A stretch of 64,000 bases of DNA from an uncultured Chthonomonas sp. (GTDB taxonomy: Bacteria; Armatimonadota; Chthonomonadetes; Chthonomonadales; Chthonomonadaceae), in NCBI GenBank assembly GCA_903859705.1, contig CAIONQ010000020.1:1-64000 (forward strand). The letters are read 5' to 3'. Both the position numbers and the translations under genes were made by a program. Numbering within the stretch: the stretch's first letter is position 1; every line of letters starts with the position of its first letter. Positions 19,101 to 27,630 of the stretch are shown here, one piece after another. Below the pieces are notes generated by a model. That model searched no databases and was not told the DNA's origin. It was given only the letters and a program-made list of their open reading frames with translations.

Positions 19101-19558
19101 GGCCGGGCTCCGGTGAAAGGCTGCGGCTCACGGGCGTATCTGATGAAACTTCGCGCATTGTTCTTGGCACTGTTCACGTGGGTGCGGATGGCGGCCTTCA
19201 GTGGGCAGAGAAACAGCCCGATCCTGCAGATTCTGCTCAGGAAAAAATCTGGAAAGAGCATACAAATCCTGAGCATATCGCGGTGAAATTCGGCAGAGTA
19301 ACGGCGGATGGTAGTTTGCTGATCGAAAAAATGAGCGCTACAACCTGGCGAATTACGCCCATGCCGCGCGACCGGAAGATACACATAGAGATGCAGCTTC
19401 CAGGGACTGTGATCGGCAAGAATATGAAAGCCGAAGCACTATCTGTTAGGGGAACTGTTGTGGGCGCCATTGGTGTGAGGATGTTGCCCGGCGGGAGAAT
19501 AGCTCTTACAATCGGGGACATAAAAGAAACAGCCAGCTGCCTGCTACACATTAAGTAA
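16187..19558 (+). CDS. Large secreted putative glycan-active protein (GH-like TIM barrel)
   Basis: A 1123-residue protein; ATG 16187 follows GGAGG and opens a signal peptide (RFRRVLLPVVALICSGFAV, cleavage near TAQ). An N-terminal beta-sandwich resembles a carbohydrate-binding module (LRFAVSMMIGQ, TVTLQFESDPGPKDN). A central region with IAHVWQHGGYDNQLPDVLPPYEP, GQQIALHENYVDFYPNAP, YLDVHSAVPPWFHVDFRADHPG and GPVLGEGNNHWFWSG looks like a TIM barrel related to GH101/DUF5696-type proteins. The C-terminal third is beta-rich. Acidic residues in LDVHSAV, VDFRADH and LGEGNNH are candidate catalytic sites. I am confident it is exported and glycan-related in type, but not of family or substrate. It ends 23 nt from the convergent NUDIX gene. 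Confidence 0.55.
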   Translation: MRFRRVLLPVVALICSGFAVTAQETPPVVAVPAGTVNVDDIGLYRVSWRYRSGTGGSMPMGWSGHFDDATGISCTPFGEQAGRHIFLIHPAWRGGTGVTDQVFRLKLPSSASIHLRFAVSMMIGQTGPGKSDGATFRVFADGKSLFDYNQTEAAWHDADLDLTPWAGKTVTLQFESDPGPKDNPSFDYAFWGDRTLLIAGGKTTSQKPLFQTVAHDFVNDYVRSAADTIWPARLQNPQCKLVLRPGRGTGPTGGATLTTVNKAGNTATYGLGSGGWLDLVGGDGKEYRSTSPVAHESFTQSVRGSSIMRKLKWVVKGRTIRAEVALSLVPGSGVQVSVRSTDPNISGVHFGALGPAAFRRQIGIPYFGNIQYMPDAGLFASVILDHKHSNASEMQGETAKYGALTDGGHRTVNETALFALSPDLLCVVPQPGNPASPFRPLLAGRAVLDSWGGMYRDNAAFLQELQSYRITDLLTIAHVWQHGGYDNQLPDVLPPYEPFGGADGMKVWTDTARRLGQQIALHENYVDFYPNAPSWNEADVALDSAGKRVLAWLNEGTGIQSFAVAPDAILKYAGQITPEVQKGFKPNASYLDVHSAVPPWFHVDFRADHPGSGKFSTVFNVHKDLWNLFRKTHNGPVLGEGNNHWFWSGLLDGVEAQFGTGVAGNAGTTAPLMPDFDLFAIHPLQYNHGMGYLERWLPADADKTWHGRIPPTLLLDQYRMQEAVYGHAAFIPTVFERSVPFLWQEHHLMTPLTRLTGTAAVKRIDYFSDDNAPRSASQAIAAGLNFTRVCVTYAGGIKVWANSTERVWQPSGTGERVPRYGWYAEGPGYQAGTVLKKGADGRDYTVDFSEFGGRFFINPRTEWAGPARPIRIHPTADQFVQTGPRRFKIRFSWQMGEAVPEGYRMYIHGTGQHGTGAEQILFQPAGGTHIPEQEWFDAAQKRPDQRIVGDTLEITLPAEAVGDVQLRTGFYRPGSGERLRLTGVSDETSRIVLGTVHVGADGGLQWAEKQPDPADSAQEKIWKEHTNPEHIAVKFGRVTADGSLLIEKMSATTWRITPMPRDRKIHIEMQLPGTVIGKNMKAEALSVRGTVVGAIGVRMLPGGRIALTIGDIKETASCLLHIK

Positions 19559-19581
19559 GCAAACAGCCGGCAGCAAACCTA

Positions 19582-20355
19582 CTAAATACCGAGGCCGCGG
19601 AAGGTGTTAACTGGCTTAGCAATGGGCCGGTTTTCAATCCACTCCAGCACGCGGGGCAGAGAGTAGCGGAGCCCACTTGCTACCTGCTCGCGGGCAAGCA
19701 AGTCCCATGCTGTTTCTGGCGTTACAAACAGTAGGCCAGACACTTCGCCATCCGGAAAGCGAAGTTTGGAGAGACCAACACCGTTGAGAGTGGCAACATA
19801 AACCTGCCGTGCTTCTGCGTTGTAGAAAGGCGGGTTTGCACGCGGATCCAGATCCATACTGAAGTAGGGATCTCCAATAGGTGTGAGCTTGCCTTCTACC
19901 AGAGTTTGAGAAGCCTCTTTTTCAACCAATCCCAACTCTTCTTCGATCTCTTTCCAGGCCCCCGCCTCGTAGGATAAGTCATGGCCCTGAAAGTTCTGTG
20001 GAACGTGGCCTGCAACAGCCATGTCCAACATATCTGGCCAATCTGTAGTGGAATAGCTGCGCCGCTGCAGAGCAAGCAAGCCAGTTTCTGTGCGGAATGC
20101 AATGTGCACAGCTTTATGCCGCAAACCCAGAAGATGACACAGCCACCGCGGGCTGGAAACACCGGCAGATTTGCCAGTGGGATGTACCAGCGTAAAGGTT
20201 TCCTTCTTATCGAGAGGAGTTGGTTTCACTTTCGGTTCCCACTCTGCCAGCAGGTCAGACACCTTCTTTGAGGTAATCAGATCCGTGCTGCGCAGCTCGT
20301 TGAACCGTTTCTCCAGCAGTTTACGATCTGCGGGATTGAGAGCAGTCAGAGGCAT
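19582..20355 (-). CDS. NUDIX hydrolase family protein
   Basis: A 257-residue protein; ATG is preceded by AGGAGA. An N-terminal helical part of about 60 residues precedes a NUDIX fold with HIAFRTETGLLALQRRS, then GHVPQNF and the box core EAGAWKEIEEELGL. The usual REUXEEXGU begins with lysine instead of arginine. The region after this (GDPYFSMDLDPRANPPFYNAEARQVYVATL) resembles NUDIX proteins related to isopentenyl-diphosphate isomerase or thiamine diphosphokinase-associated domains. The family cleaves diphosphates linked to other groups; the substrate is unknown. Neighbours on either side are secreted proteins of unrelated type. Confidence 0.75.
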   Translation of the reverse strand: MPLTALNPADRKLLEKRFNELRSTDLITSKKVSDLLAEWEPKVKPTPLDKKETFTLVHPTGKSAGVSSPRWLCHLLGLRHKAVHIAFRTETGLLALQRRSYSTTDWPDMLDMAVAGHVPQNFQGHDLSYEAGAWKEIEEELGLVEKEASQTLVEGKLTPIGDPYFSMDLDPRANPPFYNAEARQVYVATLNGVGLSKLRFPDGEVSGLLFVTPETAWDLLAREQVASGLRYSLPRVLEWIENRPIAKPVNTFRGLGI

Positions 20356-20427
20356 TAAGAAATCTCCTGATAACGATCACTTTCCGTTCTGCAGCTTTAG
20401 AGTGGCAGCAGAAGCGAACCTATGTGC

Positions 20428-22737
20428 TTATTTTATGGCCCGATGCGCGAAAGATGCCCGGCTATTCGGCCAATTCAACTGGTTATCTGCAACAGAGATT
20501 GCAGAGGCCCTGCGGGGCGCTGACTTACCCCATGCCTCCATCCGCCCAATCTCTTTCTTGAGAAACTCATAATCGAAGAAGGGTGTTACACTCGTTCGAT
20601 ACCACCACACTCTTCCCTTGCGGTCTATCAGGATCGCGGCATGCAGATCCAGCCCTTCAAACTCATCCAGTGCCTTAAACTGCCGCGCCGCCGTAGCCTT
20701 AGGATCCGAGAGTACAGAGATTGGTACATCCGGCTTGCCGGCAAGTGCCGCTTTGATGGTGCCAGGCGTATCGGTACTAACCGTGAGTATATCCGTATCC
20801 AGGCTGGCAAATTGTGGAGCCATCTCCATAAGGTCGTTAACCTGCTTGTTGCACTTCGGGCAAGAGCCGCCCAGTGTAAACACAAGCAGAACGTTGCGGC
20901 CCCTGTGCTCCGATAGGCGCATGGGCTTGGCTTCTTGCGTAAGCAACTTGATATCTGGCGCCGGGTAGGGGCTCCAGCGATCTGGGCCAAACATCGAGCG
21001 TGGGCCGGGAACAACCACTCCTCTGCCATCAGACTCTAAGCCCAGCCCCATCGGTATACCAAGATTGTATGCCTTAGCATGTGCCAGCGCCGGTATATCC
21101 TGATCTGCAGCGCGCCATACATTCCGAAGCACATTATAGGCGACTGTTGCCTCTTTCTTCTTGTTCTGCGCCATAAAACACTCAATCTGCAGGCAAAGCG
21201 CAAATCCGCTGTTTGGATTTCGCTCCAGCCCTTCTGCTAAGGTTGCCTCAGCATCTGCATAGTGCGCAGTTTTTATTTGCGCCCAGGCGAGGGTTTCGTA
21301 GAGCGGGCGAGGGTAACCAATAGGGTCGCCGTACTTAAACTTTGCCTTTTCGGTTTCTGCAGCCTTCTTCAGCATCTCCATACCGGATTTAGAATCACCG
21401 AATAGTACTGCTATCCGCCCCTTTACCTCAAGGCGTGCACATTCACCCGTATCGCCGGAGGCATGGATCTTCTCGAGTTCAGCGGCGTACTTTTCAGCAT
21501 CTGTTCGGTTGTTCTTCCCCAGGCTTGCAAGTGCCAGGCAGTAGGTCTTCCAGGCGCGGTCTTCTGCGGAATCGCTCCATCCACAGTCATCCGGAGAGCG
21601 CAAGATATCGTCCCATTTTTCTGCCCGCACGCGCATACGCATCAAGCCAAAGCGCCCCTGCCCGGCAGTACTCCAGGAAGACCCATTATTATAGTCGGGA
21701 TCGTGAGGTAAATCGATCAGTTCCCACGCAAGGGCTGATCCCTCCGAAATCTTGCCTGCATAGCCCAGGCAAGATATCAGAAAATCTTGATCGTGGCCAT
21801 AATCCCATGAATCAAAAGGCATTTGCTGCATGTTGTGGAAGTAGGCTCTCTCTGCCCTGGCCGAGTAATCCATGGCAATAATTGCTTCTGACCACATACC
21901 AACACGGGCATAGATGTGGCCCGGCATATGTAGAGCATGCCCTACTGCAGGCGACGCCTTGCCAAAAGCCTTGCAGCTATCCAGCGCATATTGAGCACCA
22001 GTACCATCCCACAGGTGAATACGGAAATGGTGTGCCCCGGGATGCATGGGGTTCTTGGCCAGCACCTGTTTTAGTAGCGCATCTATGGCCATACGGTAGC
22101 TAATGTCGCCATTTTGCTGCTGCCGGAACAGGGCCCAGGCAAGCATGGCTTTTGCCTCTACATCCTGTGGGTACGCAGTAACCAGGGCTTCCAGAGCTTT
22201 AATATTGTCTGCTGCCCGGCTCTTATCATCTCCACCCCGAAAGTTGATCTTAAGGGCATCTACGTATCGGCGTTCATGATCGGTTAGGTGCGCATTGTGC
22301 TTATCCCCGAGGGCCAAAAACTCCTTGCCCCTGGCATTATCGCACATTGCCATTCCCCAGTATGCCATGCCGCAATCCGGATCTTGAAACACGGCTTCTC
22401 GAAACGATCGCTCCGCCTCATACCATGAAAAGCAGTACAGTAAGTTCAAACCCTGATCAAAGAACTTCTGTGCGAGTAGCGATCGGGTAGTAACAGGGAA
22501 GTGCACATTACCTACGCCCGGGAGTAGGTGTGCATGTTGGCGCGGCCCCTGATCAAAGGCAGCACCGTAGTGAGAATGGCTGCGATCTGGCACGGCCGGG
22601 TCTTGAGCAGGGAGCGCTCGGTACAAACCGCCCTTGCCAGGGTCGTTAACGCTCTGTGCCCTGGCTGCACATGGCATAAGTGCTGCCGCTGTACACGCAG
22701 CAGCAAGCACAGTATAAATAGGTTTATTGTTCTTCAT
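20428..22737 (-). CDS. Secreted TPR protein with C-terminal AhpC/TlpA-like redoxin domain
   Basis: A 769-residue protein. ATG 22737 opens a signal peptide (KNNKPIYTVLAAACTAAALMPCAARAQ); an in-frame ATG 93 nt upstream would mask it. Residues about 80-560 hold helical TPR-like repeats, beginning with FFDQGLNLLYCFSWYEAERSFREA and DPDCGMAYWGMAMC. The last 170 residues are a redoxin fold: EHRGRNVLLVFTLGGSCPKC, then VSTDTPGTIKAAL and ILIDRKGRVWWYRT. CPKC could support disulfide chemistry, which classic AhpC (single peroxidatic cysteine here) would not. Function is unknown; the gene is divergent from the clostripain-like gene. Confidence 0.75.
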   Translation of the reverse strand: MKNNKPIYTVLAAACTAAALMPCAARAQSVNDPGKGGLYRALPAQDPAVPDRSHSHYGAAFDQGPRQHAHLLPGVGNVHFPVTTRSLLAQKFFDQGLNLLYCFSWYEAERSFREAVFQDPDCGMAYWGMAMCDNARGKEFLALGDKHNAHLTDHERRYVDALKINFRGGDDKSRAADNIKALEALVTAYPQDVEAKAMLAWALFRQQQNGDISYRMAIDALLKQVLAKNPMHPGAHHFRIHLWDGTGAQYALDSCKAFGKASPAVGHALHMPGHIYARVGMWSEAIIAMDYSARAERAYFHNMQQMPFDSWDYGHDQDFLISCLGYAGKISEGSALAWELIDLPHDPDYNNGSSWSTAGQGRFGLMRMRVRAEKWDDILRSPDDCGWSDSAEDRAWKTYCLALASLGKNNRTDAEKYAAELEKIHASGDTGECARLEVKGRIAVLFGDSKSGMEMLKKAAETEKAKFKYGDPIGYPRPLYETLAWAQIKTAHYADAEATLAEGLERNPNSGFALCLQIECFMAQNKKKEATVAYNVLRNVWRAADQDIPALAHAKAYNLGIPMGLGLESDGRGVVVPGPRSMFGPDRWSPYPAPDIKLLTQEAKPMRLSEHRGRNVLLVFTLGGSCPKCNKQVNDLMEMAPQFASLDTDILTVSTDTPGTIKAALAGKPDVPISVLSDPKATAARQFKALDEFEGLDLHAAILIDRKGRVWWYRTSVTPFFDYEFLKKEIGRMEAWGKSAPRRASAISVADNQLNWPNSRASFAHRAIK

Positions 22738-22902
22738 TGAATATCCGGGCACAGTATCAACTGCATTATTGGACGCCGAACGGGCGTACGATGTTGCCAA
22801 ATATGGTGTTAGAGCGTGTGAACGCGGCACCAGAGAGGGTTACAGAGAGCGTGCTACAATATTACCAGATGTGTACCTGCGGTTTTGGAGGCACTTAAGA
22901 GC

Positions 22903-24339
22903 GTGATAGACAATCTGTTGCACAATGGCTCATGGAAAAGAACGCGAACGGAGAGACTGCTGAGGTGCGCGCTGGGAATTGCGGGGGTCGCGGCATCATC
23001 TCTCTCCGGTTGTGGCGGCGGCAATGGCGGCCAGAGCCCTACTCCTACAACAGGCCGCGCGGCCTGTGCAGTTAATACACCCCACAACGATGGCCGTCCG
23101 CGGTGGACAGTGCTAGTTTACATGAATGCGGCTAACAATCTGCAACCCTTCAGCCTTTTGAACATTGCGCAAATGGCCAGTATTGGATCTGACAGTAATG
23201 TGAACATTGTAGTGCAATGGAAACAGGCCGCTCAGAGCCAGATAACGGATTGTTTCAGTTGCGTCCCCTCATTTGTTGGCACACGCAGGTACTTAATAAA
23301 GGCCCACGACACCTCCAGTTTGTGCAAGAACATAGATGATTCCAACAGCTGTTCCGCTGCAGAACCTCTGGTGCTTGCATCCGACCGTTTGCCAGACCCA
23401 TCCACAAACGCCACGGACCCAGTAACCCATGCATCCACTTCAGATATGGGCGATTACCATGTGCTGGCAAATTTTGTGCAGTGGGGAATGAGCGCCTACC
23501 CGGCAGATAACTATGCACTTGTAGTGTGGGATCACGGCTCTGGCTGGCGACCAGTGTACCGCAGTGCTGCGCGAAAGCTACCTGGACGCGCCGTTTCGCA
23601 GGATGAACAGAGCGGAAACGAAATAGAAACTCAGGAGATTTCGGCCGCCCTTACATCCCTTCCGCATAGCCTGGATTTGCTGGTGTTTGATTGCTCACTG
23701 GAAGGCATGGCAGAGGTTGCCTACGAAGTGCGGAACCGGGCACGCGTAATGGTATGCTCGGAAGAGAGCCCACCCGGAGCGGGTTATCCCTACCACAGAT
23801 GGCTTGCAGCACTTAAAGCTGGGGCAACCAACCCCTGTGCCCTTGGGCAGAGCATAGCGCAAACCTTTGCAGACTACTACCCAACAGCGGGCAATGTAAC
23901 ACAATCTGTAATCGATCTCAGTAAGCTTGCCGGTGTTGCTGGCAGGCTCAACACACTGGGTTCTGCACTGTATGCCGATAGAAATGTGGAATCAAGCCTG
24001 CTTCAATCTGCGAGAAACAGCAGCAACGTTCAGAGCTATGGTTTGGCGGAATCTGCGCTCTATGCCGGGTTTATCGACCTGTACGGCTATGCAGACAATT
24101 TAAAAAAGGGCACAGGCAATGCGGGCGTTGCTGCGGCGGCAACAGCCCTTCAAACCTCGCTAACCGATCCCACCACGGGGGCCGTGCTGTTCAATGTGTA
24201 TGGGCAGGGTAAGGCAGGTTCTCACGGGCTTTCAGTTTATGTGCCCGCTCCCGCAACCTATTTGCCATCATACGATGCCCTGAGCATAGCTGGCGCATCT
24301 CCAGCATGGCCACAGTTCTTAAAATCGCAGACAAAATAG
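22903..24339 (+). CDS. Clostripain family (peptidase C11) lipoprotein
   Basis: About 478 residues. GTG 22903 is taken as start, with GGAGG 11 nt upstream; an in-frame TTG at 22885 overlaps that site. A basic stretch and hydrophobic core lead to lipobox LSGC (C37), then a glycine-rich linker. The C11 core is clear: WTVLVYMNAANNLQPF, NYALVVWDHGSGW with the catalytic histidine (H211), and LDLLVFDCSLEGM with the catalytic cysteine (C264), followed by CSEESPPGAGYPY. Clostripain-like proteases cut after basic residues, usually as self-processed secreted enzymes. This one appears tethered to a membrane as a lipoprotein. It ends 4 nt from a convergent lipoprotein gene. Confidence 0.85.
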   Translation: MIDNLLHNGSWKRTRTERLLRCALGIAGVAASSLSGCGGGNGGQSPTPTTGRAACAVNTPHNDGRPRWTVLVYMNAANNLQPFSLLNIAQMASIGSDSNVNIVVQWKQAAQSQITDCFSCVPSFVGTRRYLIKAHDTSSLCKNIDDSNSCSAAEPLVLASDRLPDPSTNATDPVTHASTSDMGDYHVLANFVQWGMSAYPADNYALVVWDHGSGWRPVYRSAARKLPGRAVSQDEQSGNEIETQEISAALTSLPHSLDLLVFDCSLEGMAEVAYEVRNRARVMVCSEESPPGAGYPYHRWLAALKAGATNPCALGQSIAQTFADYYPTAGNVTQSVIDLSKLAGVAGRLNTLGSALYADRNVESSLLQSARNSSNVQSYGLAESALYAGFIDLYGYADNLKKGTGNAGVAAAATALQTSLTDPTTGAVLFNVYGQGKAGSHGLSVYVPAPATYLPSYDALSIAGASPAWPQFLKSQTK

Positions 24340-24343
24340 CCTC

Positions 24344-25183
24344 TCAGTTTGAGGTTATCTGAATGCTCCAATCCACCAGATTGAGCGCTGGGTCCTGTGG
24401 TAAGGTGTTAGGTGGTGCCACAAATGTATCGTTAGATGTGGTTTCTGTAGTGGTAGCGGCAAGCGTTAGGTCACCGTTAACATAGGCTGGTTGCCGGAGA
24501 TCTACAAGCTGGTAGCTGCCTCTGCCATCGGAGTCATCACCTAACGAATCATACTCCTTGTAAATCGTTGTCTGGCCGTCTACAGGAGTGTTGTTAGTGG
24601 CAACCACATTCACCTGCATCCAGCGTGCCGCCAGGGCCTGTGAAACCGCAGCAGACTGCGACGAACTGGGGTAAAGCTGCGCCATGTCAATCTCAAAGTA
24701 GATTGTTTTTCCATCGGTCGAAGTGGGAGAGCTGTAAACAACAGGAACACCATTCGCCTGAAACAGAGAACGATTGTTTGCATCCCCACCATCGAGGACA
24801 TGATACAGCGCGTAGTTGGATGCTGGCTGGCCGCCCGGGTACTGATTGATGCTGAACAGCACAAAATCGGTAAACCCACCGGAACGTGCATCAGATCCCG
24901 TTGCAAAGCCGTTTCCGTACGTGAAGCCTGCCACTGGCGGACCGACTGGAATAGGCCCTGGAGCAGAAGAAACGTTGGAATTGTTTATCAGAAAATAGTA
25001 ATAATAGGCAGGGTTAACCGGCGACGAAAAAACCAGCTTAACTTTGAGCCTGCGCCCGGAAAGAGCGGTGTTGCCAGCACCGCCGCCCGGTACCGGAGAG
25101 GCGCATCCCGGGAGAAGGATATTCAGCCCCGTTGCCCCAACGGGCAGGGCAGCCAGAAGCAGATCTCTGCGTGAACATTTCAT
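24344..25183 (-). CDS. Hypothetical lipoprotein (279 aa)
   Basis: A 279-residue protein starting MKCSRRDLLLAALPVGATG with lipobox LLPGC near residue 27, so it should be lipid-anchored. The twin basic residues RRDLLLAAL also resemble a Tat-type signal (SRRDLLL). The mature part is beta-rich with many serines, asparagines and glycines, including YYYYFLINNSN and YFEIDMAQLYP. I do not recognise the family. The gene is convergent with the clostripain-like lipoprotein gene (4 nt apart) and divergent from lnt. No function can be assigned. Confidence 0.7.
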   Translation of the reverse strand: MKCSRRDLLLAALPVGATGLNILLPGCASPVPGGGAGNTALSGRRLKVKLVFSSPVNPAYYYYFLINNSNVSSAPGPIPVGPPVAGFTYGNGFATGSDARSGGFTDFVLFSINQYPGGQPASNYALYHVLDGGDANNRSLFQANGVPVVYSSPTSTDGKTIYFEIDMAQLYPSSSQSAAVSQALAARWMQVNVVATNNTPVDGQTTIYKEYDSLGDDSDGRGSYQLVDLRQPAYVNGDLTLAATTTETTSNDTFVAPPNTLPQDPALNLVDWSIQITSN

Positions 25184-25265
25184 ACGCGTTTACTTTCCCC
25201 CGAAAAATCCCGTACAATGGGCTCGGCAGGCAGCTTCGCCGCCCACCGGGATTATCAACATCATT

Positions 25266-26876
25266 ATGACCGAACTGCCTTCACCAGCGCAAACCAGTGC
25301 CTCACCTGTAACCCGATTGCCGGGCCTGCGGCTGGCCATACTAGCCGGCCTGCTTCTGTGGCTGGCATTTCCACCGGTGGGCCTGTGGCCATTGGCGTGG
25401 GTGGCCCTGGCTCCGTTGGCCTGCAGCGTTGCCCGTTCCAGGCGTATGCGCCAGGCGATGTGGCGAGGATACCTTTTTGGCTGGGCATTTCTAGGCATTA
25501 CTTGGTACTGGACTGGCCTGACGATAGTTGCATGGACTCACTCGCAGATAGGTTGGTTAGCCTGGTTTGGGCTTACCATGCTGATGGCATTGTACTATGC
25601 GGCCTGGGCAGGGGCAGCCTGGTTTATCTGCCAGCGCACTACGGGCTTTCGGCGAGTGCTTACACTTGCGGCATCATGGGCGGCTCTGGAGTGGATACGC
25701 ACCCTCGGCAGCCTCACCATGCCCTGGGCGCAGTTGGGTTATTCACAATACAGGTTTTTACCAGCTATACAGATAGCCGATCTTGTTGGAACCCCGGGCG
25801 TTTCCTTTGTTGTATCTCTGGTTGCATTTGCACTGTTTGAGTGGCGTTACACCAATCGCAGCGAAGCCAGCAAGAAGGTGCTAAAGCTTAGCAGCGGGAT
25901 TGCAGGAGTGGTTTTACTGTATGGCATTCTGCGCCTGGCCCAGCCCGAGGCCGGGCCGCAAATTGTTGCTGCCACCATGCAGCCAAATTTCCGAGTTTAC
26001 AGAGATAACGCTTCCCCTCAGCAAGATCTGTATACCATTACAGGGCTAACGGAACGAGCTGCCACTGGCAGCCACAGTCCGATATCCCTGTGGGTATGGC
26101 CAGAATCTGCCTCGCCACTGGATGCCATGTATGATTACCGGGCCATCAGTTCTCTAAGTGGCTTAATCCAGAAATATGGTGGAGCCCTCGTTACCGGGTC
26201 TCGGGTAGTAGACCCAGTAAAACGATTTGAATACAACTCCTCTGTACTAATATCGCCTCACGCTCCGCCACAGCGCTACGACAAACAGCACCTTGTGCCA
26301 TTTGGAGAGTTCATTCCCTACAGAAACATTCTTCCGCCCTGGCTAGATGCAATGTTTCAGTTCCCGCAGAGCGATGTGGTTGCTGGCGAAGCCGGGAGAA
26401 CCCTCAGTTATCGCCTGCCAGGTGGCCCCATTACGATACTCGGCCCATTTATCTGCTACGAATCGATGTATCCAGGCATCGCCCGAGACCTGAGCAGAAG
26501 CGGCGCGAATTTGCTGGTTACGCAGAGTAACGATGATTGGACTCAATCTCTTGGTGCCATGCAGCAGCATGTTGCTGGCGTTGTGTTGCGCGCTGTTGAA
26601 AACCGTAGAAATGTTGTGCGCTCAACTCAAACAGGTATCAGTTGTATTTTGGATAGCCGTGGCCGTATTCTTGCAGAAGTTGGCGCGGGGGATGCGGGGT
26701 ATGCCATTCATCGGTGTACACTAATCTCCGGTACCACATTGTATGCACGCCTAGGCGACTGGTTTGCCCTGGTTTGCTTGATATTTACATTGCGGCAACT
26801 GTGGACTCGCCGCAGCTCCAAATCGCCCCGACGCGACGCAACAACAGGAGATCTAGATGAAGCTTCAACCGGTTAG
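25266..26876 (+). CDS. lnt: Apolipoprotein N-acyltransferase
   Basis: A 536-residue membrane enzyme that adds the third acyl chain to the N-terminal cysteine of lipoproteins. About six N-terminal transmembrane helices lie between residues 20 and 225, followed by a periplasmic nitrilase domain and a last helix near 500. The catalytic triad is visible as E280 (WVWPES), K340 (YDKQHLVPFGEF) and C397 (FICYES), matching E267, K335 and C387 of the E. coli enzyme. I chose ATG 25266; upstream in-frame sequence overlaps the divergent lipoprotein gene. It overlaps the next gene by 20 nt. Lnt implies a diderm envelope and fits the many lipobox proteins here. Confidence 0.95.
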   Translation: MTELPSPAQTSASPVTRLPGLRLAILAGLLLWLAFPPVGLWPLAWVALAPLACSVARSRRMRQAMWRGYLFGWAFLGITWYWTGLTIVAWTHSQIGWLAWFGLTMLMALYYAAWAGAAWFICQRTTGFRRVLTLAASWAALEWIRTLGSLTMPWAQLGYSQYRFLPAIQIADLVGTPGVSFVVSLVAFALFEWRYTNRSEASKKVLKLSSGIAGVVLLYGILRLAQPEAGPQIVAATMQPNFRVYRDNASPQQDLYTITGLTERAATGSHSPISLWVWPESASPLDAMYDYRAISSLSGLIQKYGGALVTGSRVVDPVKRFEYNSSVLISPHAPPQRYDKQHLVPFGEFIPYRNILPPWLDAMFQFPQSDVVAGEAGRTLSYRLPGGPITILGPFICYESMYPGIARDLSRSGANLLVTQSNDDWTQSLGAMQQHVAGVVLRAVENRRNVVRSTQTGISCILDSRGRILAEVGAGDAGYAIHRCTLISGTTLYARLGDWFALVCLIFTLRQLWTRRSSKSPRRDATTGDLDEASTG

Positions 26877-27621
26877 TATTCCGTGGATGGGTGGGCCCAG
26901 GCTGGCCGGCCTTTTGTATCTGCCAGATAGGCCCGTAAATGGGGCCGCCGTGATACTGGCACATGGGTTTACTTCCGGAAAATACAGTATGGATGCCCTT
27001 TCTTCTTATCTTGCAGCACGTGGCCGCGTTTGCCTCACATACGATGTTGTTGGCCACAAACTTGGATCAACTGGTGGACGCATGATGCATATGCGCCAGG
27101 CGGCTGAAAACATGACTGCGGCTATAACCTGGCTCCGCAGCGAATTCAGCCCAGTATCTGTTGTGCTGGCCGGGCACTCCATGGGTGCGGCGGCAGCTAT
27201 CTCTTCTGCGGCAATAGATCTGGAATCACCACACACTACGTCCCCTCTTGCTGGCATAGCATGTATTTGTATGGGTGTTAACCCAACTTCTGGTTTTGAA
27301 AGCACACTGGGTGCAGCTATGCTGCTTCAAAGAGCGGACTATGTAGAGGGTGCCCCGGCACCAAATTTATTGGCAGGGTTGGATCGGCTTCTGGAATCGG
27401 CAACCAAACTTACTTCCCCTGCCCTCCCTGCCCTGATGATTGCCGCCAGAAATGACGTATTACTACCTACTGACAGCGTTAGAAAACTGAGTGAAATTAT
27501 TGGAAAGAGTGCGGATCTCAGGGTAATCGACGCACAGCATATTGATGCGCCGGACAAAGCGCGGGGCGTTATAGCAAACTGGCTGCAGGACTTGGATGCG
27601 GGCGGGGGCGAAACCGGGTAA
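26857..27621 (+). CDS. Alpha/beta hydrolase
   Basis: A 254-residue cytoplasmic-type hydrolase with no signal peptide. The strand-turn-helix nucleophile motif is GHSMGA with S108. AHGFTSGKYSMD is the oxyanion loop, D200 in ARNDVLL is the likely acid, and H228 in DAQHIDAP the likely base. The family covers esterases, lipases and peptidases; the substrate cannot be told. The start ATG lies inside the last 20 nt of lnt, with AGGAG just upstream, so the two are translationally coupled. Its 3' end is 9 nt from the convergent ZIP gene. Confidence 0.85.
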   Translation: MKLQPVSIPWMGGPRLAGLLYLPDRPVNGAAVILAHGFTSGKYSMDALSSYLAARGRVCLTYDVVGHKLGSTGGRMMHMRQAAENMTAAITWLRSEFSPVSVVLAGHSMGAAAAISSAAIDLESPHTTSPLAGIACICMGVNPTSGFESTLGAAMLLQRADYVEGAPAPNLLAGLDRLLESATKLTSPALPALMIAARNDVLLPTDSVRKLSEIIGKSADLRVIDAQHIDAPDKARGVIANWLQDLDAGGGETG

Positions 27622-27630
27622 CTCTGTACC

